A stretch of DNA of 10,056 nt from Promethearchaeota archaeon. Its GTDB lineage: Archaea > Asgardarchaeota > Lokiarchaeia > Sigynarchaeales > SOKP01. The notes below the pieces were generated by a model. The model saw nothing but the letters and a program-made list of their open reading frames with translations. It did no database searches and was not told the origin of the DNA. The translations under genes were made by a program, and so were the position numbers. The stretch is from positions 1 to 10,056 of the forward strand of contig JAUXAJ010000196.1 in the NCBI GenBank assembly GCA_030620005.1, read 5' to 3'. Of this stretch, positions 1 through 5,942 are shown piece after piece. How positions within the stretch are numbered: position 1 is the stretch's first letter; the number at the start of each line of letters is the position of its first letter.

Positions 1-81
1 AAGCAATGGTTTCCCACAATTAATACAAAATTTATCGCCATCTTTTACAGACAACCCGCAATACGGGCAGAATTTCACCAT
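1..81 (-). CDS. N-terminus of a zinc-ribbon protein (partial, runs off the window)
   Basis: Only the first 27 codons are inside the window, read leftward from an ATG at 79-81. They encode a compact double CxxC zinc ribbon: CPYC at residues 5-8 and CINC at residues 19-22, followed by GKPLL. This short N-terminal ribbon is very common in archaeal proteins of many kinds, often ahead of membrane segments or other domains. It therefore does not reveal the function. The frame is open to the window edge. The gene diverges from selB, with a ~197-bp AT-rich gap between them. Confidence is good that this is a real gene start; the product is unknown. Confidence 0.75.
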   Translation of the reverse strand, partial: MVKFCPYCGLSVKDGDKFCINCGKPLL

Positions 82-278
82 TTTTATCAACAAGTTTTAA
101 TATTTTTTTAATTATTTTTTTCTCTATTAGTTTATTCTAAATAATTTTTATAAATAAATTTATTTAAGTCCAGTTATTGAAAGTGAATAAATCAAAACTA
201 AATCTTTTAACAACTAATTTTGAAATTTCCAACCTTAATTCAAAATTTTTTTCTTTTTTAAATTATTAATTATTAAAG
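82..278. promoter_or_regulatory. AT-rich divergent intergenic region with TATA-like box
   Basis: This gap lies between the leftward zinc-ribbon gene and rightward selB. It holds a TATA-like stretch around 145-165 (TTTTTATAAATAAATTTAT) that could serve either direction, and long T/A runs near 245-275. No strong Shine-Dalgarno is visible before the selB ATG. No RNA gene or repeat was seen. The promoter call rests on base composition and position only. Confidence 0.35.
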
Positions 279-1697
279 ATGGAAATTGAAAAAAAAATTC
301 CCATTCATTTAGGATTGTTTGGACACATTGATTCTGGTAAAACGGCTATAGCTTCAGTATTATCAGAGATAATATCGACGGCCGATATTGACGCTCATCC
401 ACAAAGCAAAGAAAGAGGTATAACCATAGATTTAGGTTTTACAAGCTTGGTTCTTGACAAATATTTGGTAACTTTAGTGGACGGACCAGGACACGCAGAT
501 TTGATTAAAATTAGCGCTTCTTCAGTCGAAATAATTGATCTCGCTTTAGTGATTATTGATGTTAATAAAGGTCCTCAAGTTCAAACCGGAGAACATTTAA
601 TCATGATTGCATCGCTAAATATTAATAAAATAATTGTAGTGCTTAATAAAATCGATCTTTATAAAGGTAGTATTGAGGAAGAAATTGAAAAAACAAGAAA
701 TTTTTTTGGCTCAACTTCGTTTGGTTCAAGCATACCAATACTCGCTGTATCTGCTAAAGATCAAGAAGGTTTTGAGGAACTAAGAAATGGAATCTTAGAA
801 ACAATTAAAACTCTCGATATAAAAAGAGATATTGAAAGCAATTTTATAATGCCAATCGATCACTATTTCTCAAAAAAAGGAATGGGAGCAGTGATAACGG
901 GAACCATATTAAAGGGAAAACTAAAAATAAATCAAAATTTGGATGTTTTACCCGTTAACACATCAGTTAGGGTTAAAAATATTCAAATTTTTCATCAAAG
1001 TGTAGATTCTGCTAAAGCAGGTGACAGAGTTGGAGTTAACGTTAAAGGATTAGATCTCAAAAAAATTTATCGAGGGTGTGTCGCAACCGATAATAAAAAT
1101 GCGTTTGAATATTGTGATATTTTTGAAGTAAAAGTAAATATTAACATTTTGTTTAAACCCAAAACGCAGTTTGGAACTCAACTTCATGTGACACTAGGAA
1201 TGCTTACAAAAGTCGGAAATATCTATCCTTATTACGAGCTGGACGGAAAAAGGATTCAAACAACAATGACGAATAAAAAAGGCAAGTTTAAAGCATTTAT
1301 ATGGCTAAATAATAAGGTGTTACTTAGAAAAGAAAGAGATTTAATGCTATTAAGCCGATTAGATTTACCTCCAACAACTCTTAGAATAATGGGTTCGGCA
1401 ACGATATTAAAAACTCACGACTTACCCCCGTTATTTTATAAATACAAAATAAAAAAAGGACGTGTTCAGAACCCGGAGCATTCTCAAGGGTTAATTTGTT
1501 CGGGTTTGGCTCAAAGCGCTATTGGAGCCAAAAAAATTGTGGGAAGGAAACTGGAACATCCATTTACAAAAATATTAGATACTTTTGGAACTAAAGGAGC
1601 TGTTATTGTAGGAATTCAGTCAAAAGAGATTGAAGTAAAAAAGGGAGATCCCGTTTTGTTAAAAGAATTAAGAAGTTTTCACCTAAAAAAGATTTAA
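279..1697 (+). CDS. selB: Selenocysteine-specific translation elongation factor SelB (archaeal/eukaryotic EFSec type)
   Basis: A 472-aa translational GTPase that would deliver selenocysteinyl-tRNA(Sec) to ribosomes at recoded UGA codons. All GTPase motifs are visible: G1 GHIDSGKT (residues 15-22), the effector loop RGITIDLGF (46-54), G3 DGPGH (68-72), G4 NKID (123-126) and G5 SAK near 160. The stretch HPQSKERGITIDLGF closely follows the QSRERGITLDLGF signature of eukaryotic EFSec and archaeal SelB. It differs from EF-Tu/EF-1A, whose effector loop ends differently. Domain II begins near residue 190 (DHYFSKKGMGAVITGTILKG), and the segment IQIFHQSVDSAKAGDRVG is also EFSec-like. Beta-barrel domain III and a short C-terminal extension follow, so the length is normal for the family. 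A Roadblock gene follows 46 bp downstream. Selenoproteins are expected elsewhere in the genome; none was recognised here. Confidence 0.93.
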   Translation: MEIEKKIPIHLGLFGHIDSGKTAIASVLSEIISTADIDAHPQSKERGITIDLGFTSLVLDKYLVTLVDGPGHADLIKISASSVEIIDLALVIIDVNKGPQVQTGEHLIMIASLNINKIIVVLNKIDLYKGSIEEEIEKTRNFFGSTSFGSSIPILAVSAKDQEGFEELRNGILETIKTLDIKRDIESNFIMPIDHYFSKKGMGAVITGTILKGKLKINQNLDVLPVNTSVRVKNIQIFHQSVDSAKAGDRVGVNVKGLDLKKIYRGCVATDNKNAFEYCDIFEVKVNINILFKPKTQFGTQLHVTLGMLTKVGNIYPYYELDGKRIQTTMTNKKGKFKAFIWLNNKVLLRKERDLMLLSRLDLPPTTLRIMGSATILKTHDLPPLFYKYKIKKGRVQNPEHSQGLICSGLAQSAIGAKKIVGRKLEHPFTKILDTFGTKGAVIVGIQSKEIEVKKGDPVLLKELRSFHLKKI

Positions 1698-1743
1698 ATT
1701 TTTAGAAATTATTATAATAATAGTATTAAAGAAGGTTATTAAA

Positions 1744-2151
1744 ATGGAAGATACAATTGAACTCAATATTGATCAAGAAACATTAGATACTCTAATGCGA
1801 TCCTTAGAATTGTTAGAATCTTCTACTGATTTGGAAGGAACTGCAATTGTCTCTAAAACTGGATTAAGGATAGCCAGTTCTGAAACAGCTGATGTGGTCG
1901 CTGATATATATAGTGCAAGTCCTGCAACTCTAATTTCTTTAGGAGAGAAAATCAGCCAAGGTTTAGAACAAGGAGCTTTAAGAGAAGTAGTTATCAGAGG
2001 GAGTAAAGGATACACGATTATTCTGGTGGGGTCTTCAGATTTCATGTTATTCACTAACTGTTCCAAGTCGTTTAAACTCGGTTACTATTTCCACAAATTG
2101 AGAAAAGCTTTCGTAATAATTGAAAAGATTTTATCGGAAATCAATTCTTAA
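1744..2151 (+). CDS. Roadblock/LC7 domain protein
   Basis: A 135-aa single-domain protein. The pattern is typical of Roadblock/LC7: an N-terminal helix, then strands around residues 30-50 (EGTAIVSKTGLRIASS), a helix with SLGEKISQGLEQGALREVVI, then GYTIILVGSSDFMLF and a C-terminal helix with LGYYFHKLRKA. In bacteria (MglB) and eukaryotes (Ragulator subunits) such proteins dimerise and act on small GTPases. Asgard archaea carry many, usually of unknown partner. The ATG at 1744 has AAGG roughly 8-9 nt upstream, an acceptable ribosome binding site. It sits 46 bp behind selB on the same strand, so co-transcription is likely, but a functional link to selenocysteine decoding is not implied. A partner GTPase is encoded in the same window (4873-5816), though in a separate unit. 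Confidence 0.88.
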   Translation: MEDTIELNIDQETLDTLMRSLELLESSTDLEGTAIVSKTGLRIASSETADVVADIYSASPATLISLGEKISQGLEQGALREVVIRGSKGYTIILVGSSDFMLFTNCSKSFKLGYYFHKLRKAFVIIEKILSEINS

Positions 2152-2160
2152 AAAAAAAAA
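2150..2160 (-). terminator. Oligo-T terminator of the DUF4430 transcript
   Basis: A run of eleven A on the + strand is a run of eleven U in leftward transcripts. It lies ~40 nt past the DUF4430 stop codon and overlaps the end of the converging Roadblock gene. Oligo-T tracts without a hairpin are the usual archaeal termination signal. Confidence 0.55.
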
Positions 2161-2164
2161 TTAA

Positions 2165-2176
2165 TTCTTATTTTTT
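2165..2176 (+). terminator. Oligo-T terminator of the selB-Roadblock transcript
   Basis: The sequence TTCTTATTTTTT lies about 15-25 nt after the Roadblock stop codon, within the 49-bp gap between convergent genes. It is T-rich and correctly placed for an archaeal terminator. There is no hairpin. Confidence 0.45.
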
Positions 2177-2200
2177 GAAATTTGGGTCGTTGTCGGGCGT

Positions 2201-2593
2201 TTAATCGCGCACCCATTTTACTACATCTCCGTCACTTAGATATAATTTAGTGGAGCTCAAGTTTGGACTCTCATCATTCACGAAATAAATCCAATCACCG
2301 CTTTTTCCATCGATCGAAGTTACTAAATATCCCATCGTTCCAAAATCATTGTATTCTATTTCGCACCATTTATCTAAAGCATCAAACGCTGTAGTTTGCC
2401 CGGCTGGAAGTGAAAATCTCTCTTTAACTTTTTGAGTGCCATCTCCGTAATCTATTATTAAGGTAATATTATTTACATCACTAAAATTGGGAGTCGTGCT
2501 ATTCTGATTTGATAACATTAGCCCAGCCACGATCAAAATTGAAAAACAAGTTATTCCAATTAATCCAATAATTACGGGTTTAATACGTTTCAT
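2201..2593 (-). CDS. Membrane-anchored DUF4430 (transcobalamin C-terminal-like) protein
   Basis: A 130-aa protein with one N-terminal hydrophobic segment (residues ~7-28), preceded by KRIK, so probably anchored with the rest outside the cell. The body matches the DUF4430 fold related to the small domain of transcobalamin/intrinsic factor. Visible elements are LIIDYGDGTQK, the helix QTTAFDALDKWCEIEY, GYLVTSIDG, the hallmark SGDWIYFVNDE, and a C-terminal LYLSDGDVVKWVRD. In bacteria, DUF4430 proteins often lie beside ECF-type vitamin transporters in cobalamin regulons. Here the gene is 62 bp downstream of an ECF-type S-component gene on the same strand, so the two probably form an operon and may capture and import one vitamin. 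Cobalamin is the family-based guess; no residue here proves it. The ATG has only a weak upstream AGGCGA-like site. Confidence 0.78.
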   Translation of the reverse strand: MKRIKPVIIGLIGITCFSILIVAGLMLSNQNSTTPNFSDVNNITLIIDYGDGTQKVKERFSLPAGQTTAFDALDKWCEIEYNDFGTMGYLVTSIDGKSGDWIYFVNDESPNLSSTKLYLSDGDVVKWVRD

Positions 2594-2655
2594 TTCTGTT
2601 CGCCTAATTCATTATTTACATTATAAATAAAATAAAAAAAAAATTTATGAATTAT

Positions 2656-3246
2656 TTACTTTTTCAGATATTTGCACGTAAGCATTGCCAATCCTGGTAA
2701 AAGAAATAAAAATTCGATTATTACGATTATATCTTTTATTAAAGTAAACGATAAACCGCCAATAATGTAAGACCCGAGATCACCGTAGGGATATAAATTA
2801 TAGTAGATAACGCTTGTAATGATTTCGAATATGTAAATGACGATAGCACCCATAATTCCTAAGATTACAATTATAATAGGAACATATAGATTTTCTGTTG
2901 GTTTAAAGTCTTCCCTGGATTTTAGATAATTTTGTGTAAATCCTCCTAATAGTCCGATTACCACATAAAAAATCACTTGAAAGACGTACAGTTCAATAGT
3001 AGGCGTTAGAAAGCTTAATGGATTTAATAAGAAATAAATCCCGGAACTCACTGCCCCCACAATTAGACCGTCTCTCTTACCCATGATAAATCCCGCCAGG
3101 AATATTACTACAGTAAAAAATTCGATCCAAATAAGAGCGTAAAGTGCGTAGGCCACTACAAGCGCAATGACAATGAAAATTATCAGTAGAATGACTCTTT
3201 TTTTTGCATCCTCAAACCACGCTGATTCAATTATTTCGTCTCCCAT
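2656..3246 (-). CDS. ECF-type transporter substrate-binding (S) component, paralogue A
   Basis: A 196-aa integral membrane protein with about five or six hydrophobic helices (roughly 18-39, 43-56, 62-74, 84-100, 121-145 and 165-187). The pattern fits ECF S components: the second helix ends FLAGFIMGKRDG, then LIVGAVSSGIYFLLNP, then GLLGGF. This is the classic S-component arrangement of a small-residue helix, GxxxG-like turns and a conserved NP. No EcfA ATPase or EcfT gene lies nearby, so it would share an energising module encoded elsewhere (group II ECF). It is followed 62 bp later by a DUF4430 gene. A paralogue in mirror orientation lies at 8518-9171. Both share a central KPxExLYVP motif and a C-terminal LPGL. 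The ATG at 3244-3246 is clear; the ribosome binding site is weak. Substrate unknown, possibly cobalamin from context. Confidence 0.72.
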   Translation of the reverse strand: MGDEIIESAWFEDAKKRVILLIIFIVIALVVAYALYALIWIEFFTVVIFLAGFIMGKRDGLIVGAVSSGIYFLLNPLSFLTPTIELYVFQVIFYVVIGLLGGFTQNYLKSREDFKPTENLYVPIIIVILGIMGAIVIYIFEIITSVIYYNLYPYGDLGSYIIGGLSFTLIKDIIVIIEFLFLLPGLAMLTCKYLKK

Positions 3247-3323
3247 ATTTTCTCAACTTTCGCTTTTTGTAGATGTTTTTTTAATTTTTTTATTGATAAA
3301 AAAAACTTTTTTTAAGGTAGTAA

Positions 3324-3344
3324 ATTATAAATTTTTTATAAATT
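3324..3344 (-). promoter_or_regulatory. Probable promoter (TATA box) of S-component gene A, inside the repeat arm
   Basis: Read leftward, the sequence contains two overlapping TATA-like boxes (TTTATAAAAAATTTATAAT) about 80-100 nt before the ATG at 3246. The same 20 bases occur at the equivalent place upstream of paralogue B. The element is nearly symmetrical, so it could also fire inward. It is supported by position, composition and duplication, not by mapped transcripts. Confidence 0.5.
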
Positions 3345-3502
3345 TTATGAAAACCAAATATGAAATCTGTGGAAGCTTGGAGCATTTTCGTTAAGAATAT
3401 GGTTTTAATATCATAGTATATTGAATTCTATAAGTTTTTATGATTTTTAATTGTAAATTTAGTAGCAATCTCTTGTAAATCTGTAGAATTTCAAGATCAA
3501 GG

Positions 3503-3521
3503 CTAGGCGGACTTGTCCTAG
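3503..3521. other. GC-rich hairpin in the left repeat arm
   Basis: CTAGG and CCTAG form a 5-bp stem around a 9-nt loop in an otherwise AT-rich arm. The corresponding place in the right arm (8236-8257) has a longer 8-bp stem. This is the most variable part of the two arms, with about seven substitutions and no indel, yet both copies can fold. Confidence 0.45.
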
Positions 3522-3675
3522 GAGGTTCGGCCTTCTAATCATATCAGAATAACCTAATGGAAAGACATCTATAAACTCCTTAAAAAACGTCTCATGAATT
3601 GTTTTATTAGCATAAGATTTTAAATTTAAATTGATGCATGTTTAGAGATGGAGAATGTAAATTCAGAATCCGTTT

Positions 3676-4050
3676 TTGAAAATTGATATATTAGTTTCAA
3701 ATCCTGATGAACCCGATATTTTTAATTTGCGTGAATTAAAAAATGTTTATAGTTTCCAGCAACTTTTAAATATACAAAGTTCTATTAATATATCAAACAA
3801 CTTTAATAAAATAATAATAAAAACAATCATAAAAATGGCTAGAGGAAGCGCTCAGATATTGGACGACGACGAGGAAATAGACCTTGCAAGTTTTATGTTA
3901 GAAGCTTGCGGGCTTGAATACAGTCAATTTATGGAAAACGAAATTATCTGTATTGGATATCATTCCTTCTCTTTTATTTTCTCAATTTCTTTAACGATGG
4001 CTGTCATGACTGTACCAGAATCCTCGTTGAACCTTAAATCTGCTATTTGA
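3676..4050 (+). pseudogene. Unrecognised ORF or decayed gene fragment spanning the inner edge of the left arm
   Basis: An open frame from a TTG at 3676 (an ATG at 3835 is the first standard start) encodes up to 124 aa. Its first 12 residues (LKIDILVSNPDE) lie in the repeat arm and are shared with the right arm. The middle part (MARGSAQILDDDEEIDLA, then FMLEACGLEYSQF and ENEIICIGY) looks like real protein in composition. The last ~30 codons run antisense through the conserved 3' end of the sirtuin gene and are probably accidental. I do not recognise a family. The most likely reading is a gene fragment truncated by rearrangement at the sirtuin border. A small real gene from 3835 is the alternative. 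No good ribosome binding site is visible. Confidence 0.3.
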
Positions 4051-4688
4051 TCAAGAGTTGTTTCACCCCGATTTATAATTATCACTTTAGCTCCATTTGA
4101 TTTCGCGATTCTCGGTAAATTTCCTGCGGGTTGTGTAGTAAGGGAAGATCCAATTACAATAAAAACATCTGCTTGCTTTGAATGGTTAAATGATAAATCT
4201 AACTCTTGTTTAGGAAGTTCATCACCATATTTTATTACGAAAGACTTGATTTTTCCCCCGCATGTACATTTGGAAGGTCGATCCCAAGTTTTTTTGTATT
4301 TTTTACCACATTCTAAGCATCTAGCTAAATCTAAATTACCGTGAATTTCCGCGATCAAGTCTTCTCGAATTCCAGATGTTAAATGAAGGTTGTCTAAATT
4401 TTGAGATATGAGAAACTTCAATATATTCATTTCTTGTAATTTAACTAATGCCCTGTGGCCTTCGTTAGGTTTTATATTGTTCATGTTCTTTGATAATGCA
4501 CTATACCGAGTTGTCTCGTCTGTTTCTGAACTCCATACACCTCTAAAATCAGGGAGTCCTGAGTCAGTACTTATGCCCGCTCCTGTAAATGCTACAAGAT
4601 GCTTCGAGTTTGTAATCCACTCAACAGCACGCGCAATTCTTTCTTCAAATGAAATTTGTAGTCCCCTCAAAAAAATCGATCTTTTCAC
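3960..4688 (-). CDS. sir2: Sir2-family NAD-dependent protein deacylase (sirtuin), SIRT6/7-like
   Basis: A 242-aa sirtuin, which would remove acetyl or longer acyl groups from protein lysines using NAD. The Rossmann motif GAGISTDSGLPDFRG lies at residues 36-50, the NAD-pocket QNLD at 96-99 and the catalytic His at 116 (IHGN). The zinc module uses Cys124, Cys127, Cys141 and Cys143, followed by GGKIKSFVIKYGDELP. The later GSSLTTQPAGNLPRIAKSNG and IADLRFNED parallel SIRT6 (PSGNLPLATKRRG, HADLR) better than typical bacterial CobB, suggesting class IV affinity. Asgard genomes encode histones, so chromatin is one possible target. The start is GTG at 4686-4688, with no ATG in frame before the GAGIS motif. 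A TATA-like box 23-31 nt upstream suggests a leaderless transcript. The gene is 184 bp from the GTPase gene on the same strand. Confidence 0.9.
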   Translation of the reverse strand: MKRSIFLRGLQISFEERIARAVEWITNSKHLVAFTGAGISTDSGLPDFRGVWSSETDETTRYSALSKNMNNIKPNEGHRALVKLQEMNILKFLISQNLDNLHLTSGIREDLIAEIHGNLDLARCLECGKKYKKTWDRPSKCTCGGKIKSFVIKYGDELPKQELDLSFNHSKQADVFIVIGSSLTTQPAGNLPRIAKSNGAKVIIINRGETTLDQIADLRFNEDSGTVMTAIVKEIEKIKEKE

Positions 4689-4703
4689 TTATAAATAACT
4701 ATA

Positions 4704-4721
4704 GAATTAAATTATAATTAA
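4704..4721 (-). promoter_or_regulatory. Probable sirtuin promoter
   Basis: Read leftward, TTAATTATAATTTAATTC is a TATA-like box centred about 25 nt upstream of the sirtuin GTG codon. That spacing would put the transcript start almost at the start codon, consistent with leaderless translation and with the absence of a ribosome binding site. Confidence 0.35.
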
Positions 4722-4872
4722 GTAGAGGTTTTATAATTGTTTTATGTAAAAAATGTATGAATAAAAAAAATAGATTTTAATAAATTAATTGATTTAAAAA
4801 ATTTCAATTCATGATATTATTCACATTGCTATTAGAGCTCTTTTTGTATTAATCGATTAAAGTATTAAACCA

Positions 4873-5816
4873 TTAACCAAGTATTTTTGACAAATTCTCT
4901 GCTAAATAATCTAAATATTCGTACGCTCTTTTTTTAGCTTTTGGATTTTTCGAGAATACTACCAGATATAAGCGAGTACCAATATCAATTTTTTGTATAA
5001 AAATAGTTCCTTGATTATCTCCACTTTTTGAGTCGTGATCAGGAAATCTGATTTTTGAAACAATATCTATGGTTTCGATGGAAAAATCTTCCAATTTTTC
5101 AATTCCATCTATAAAAAATGGAGTGAATGTTTCAATAACATCTATATAAGCTAATTTTGTGGCTCGTTGCTCCACTATAAAAAAGTTCTTATCGAAAATC
5201 ATTGCTGCGCTGGCAAAAGTTTTTGCACAATACTCTTTTAACAGATCTTGTATTAATTTAGCTTTCCCCCTGAGAATTACTACCGTTTCTGAAAAAGCTT
5301 TTATCAAAGATCCTGCGTCATAAATCGAAGTTTTATAAAAGGAGTAATCTTCGAAAATTATAAAATTTAAAATCTTCTTTTCTAGTTTTTTGCAATTTGC
5401 GTTAAGTTCCTCGCTGTTTTTCAAATCAGGGTCAAGTTTATGGAAAAGAATCATAATTTTTGGAAAATCTTGTTCTTCAGATGAAATTTCGTTAATGGTT
5501 TCCAATATTCTTTTTAAGTAATTTAGCGATTCATCGTATCTTTCTATATCTTTTATATCAATCACATGCACCAGCAGAGAAATTGACCAAAAATATTTAT
5601 TTTTATTTTCAAAGTAGTTTTTTCTAAATTGTTGCTGCCCACCTAACTCCCAATAAGCTATTTTTAATCCTAATAATGATAGTGATTGAAAATTAATGGA
5701 TTCCTTAAATGTTGGAACAATTGTTTCGCCTAGCGTCAGTTCTTTATTTAAAAATTTGATTATAGAAGTTTTTCCACTATTGTCTATCCCAGTAAATAAT
5801 ATTTTCCTTTTTCCAT
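4873..5816 (-). CDS. Rag/Arf-like small GTPase with C-terminal Roadblock-like domain; apparent 1-base frameshift near the start
   Basis: The open frame 4873-5823 encodes a full GTPase but has no ATG, GTG or TTG ahead of the P-loop. An ATG at 5814-5816 lies one frame off, with AAGTGA (5824-5829) as ribosome binding site. One extra A in the five-A run (5808-5812) joins them into a ~314-aa protein starting MEKRKILFTGIDNSGKTS. Motifs in that numbering: G1 GIDNSGKT (10-17), switch I TIVPTF (32-37), G3 WELGGQ (56-61), G4 HKLD (126-129) and G5 TSI (~164). WxxGGQ is Arf/Rag-like, and HKxD with the TSIYD segment is characteristic of Rag/Gtr GTPases. Residues ~185-314 resemble the Roadblock-fold C-terminal domain of Rags. 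It lies downstream of the zinc-ribbon gene, probably co-transcribed. A start at the GTG at 5571 would lose G1-G3 and is wrong. Confidence 0.8.
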
Positions 5817-5823
5817 TTATTTT

Positions 5824-5829
5824 TCACTT
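5824..5829 (-). promoter_or_regulatory. Ribosome binding site deciding the GTPase start
   Basis: Read leftward, AAGTGA lies 7 nt before the ATG at 5814-5816 and resembles the archaeal GGTGA consensus. It supports that ATG as the true start and hence a one-base loss in the A run just after it. Confidence 0.5.
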
Positions 5830-5942
5830 CTCATGTTTCTTTCATTTCGATTTAATCTCTGCTACTCGATCTCTCAGAGATATGATTTCTCTATCCCCTT
5901 TAGGATAATCATTTTCATTTTTAACACTATTATTTACTAAAA

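Larger units (their letters stand above)
3273..3711 (+). repeat. Left arm of ~440-bp inverted repeat
   Basis: This arm matches the reverse complement of 8049-8488 over its whole length. By eye there are about 30 differences, including a few one-base changes in T runs, so identity exceeds 90%. Similarity starts abruptly 27 bp upstream of paralogue A's start codon and stops abruptly at 3711 (GATGAA). The arm contains the likely promoter of the leftward S-component gene (3324-3344), a tiny ORF (3348-3395) and a GC-rich hairpin (3503-3521). No long conserved ORF spans it, and no transposase was recognised. Together with the next ~120 bp, this is the main non-coding stretch on the left side. Confidence 0.92.

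Noticed and set aside
3688..3711. tRNA-like T-arm (TTCAAAT loop with partly paired flanks) at the inner end of both arms, as if an attachment site in a tRNA gene.
   Set aside because: Only four of five stem pairs form, and no acceptor, D or anticodon arm can be found around it.
4408..4698. ORF on the + strand opposite the sirtuin gene, like similar ORFs at 1773-2066, 5696-5908, 6541-6929 and 8463-8651.
   Set aside because: All lie antisense to well-supported genes or across start regions and show no independent protein features.
4849..4860. Perfect 12-bp palindrome TTAATCGATTAA downstream of the GTPase gene.
   Set aside because: Short, AT-rich and isolated in an AT-rich genome; expected by chance and lacking a companion site.
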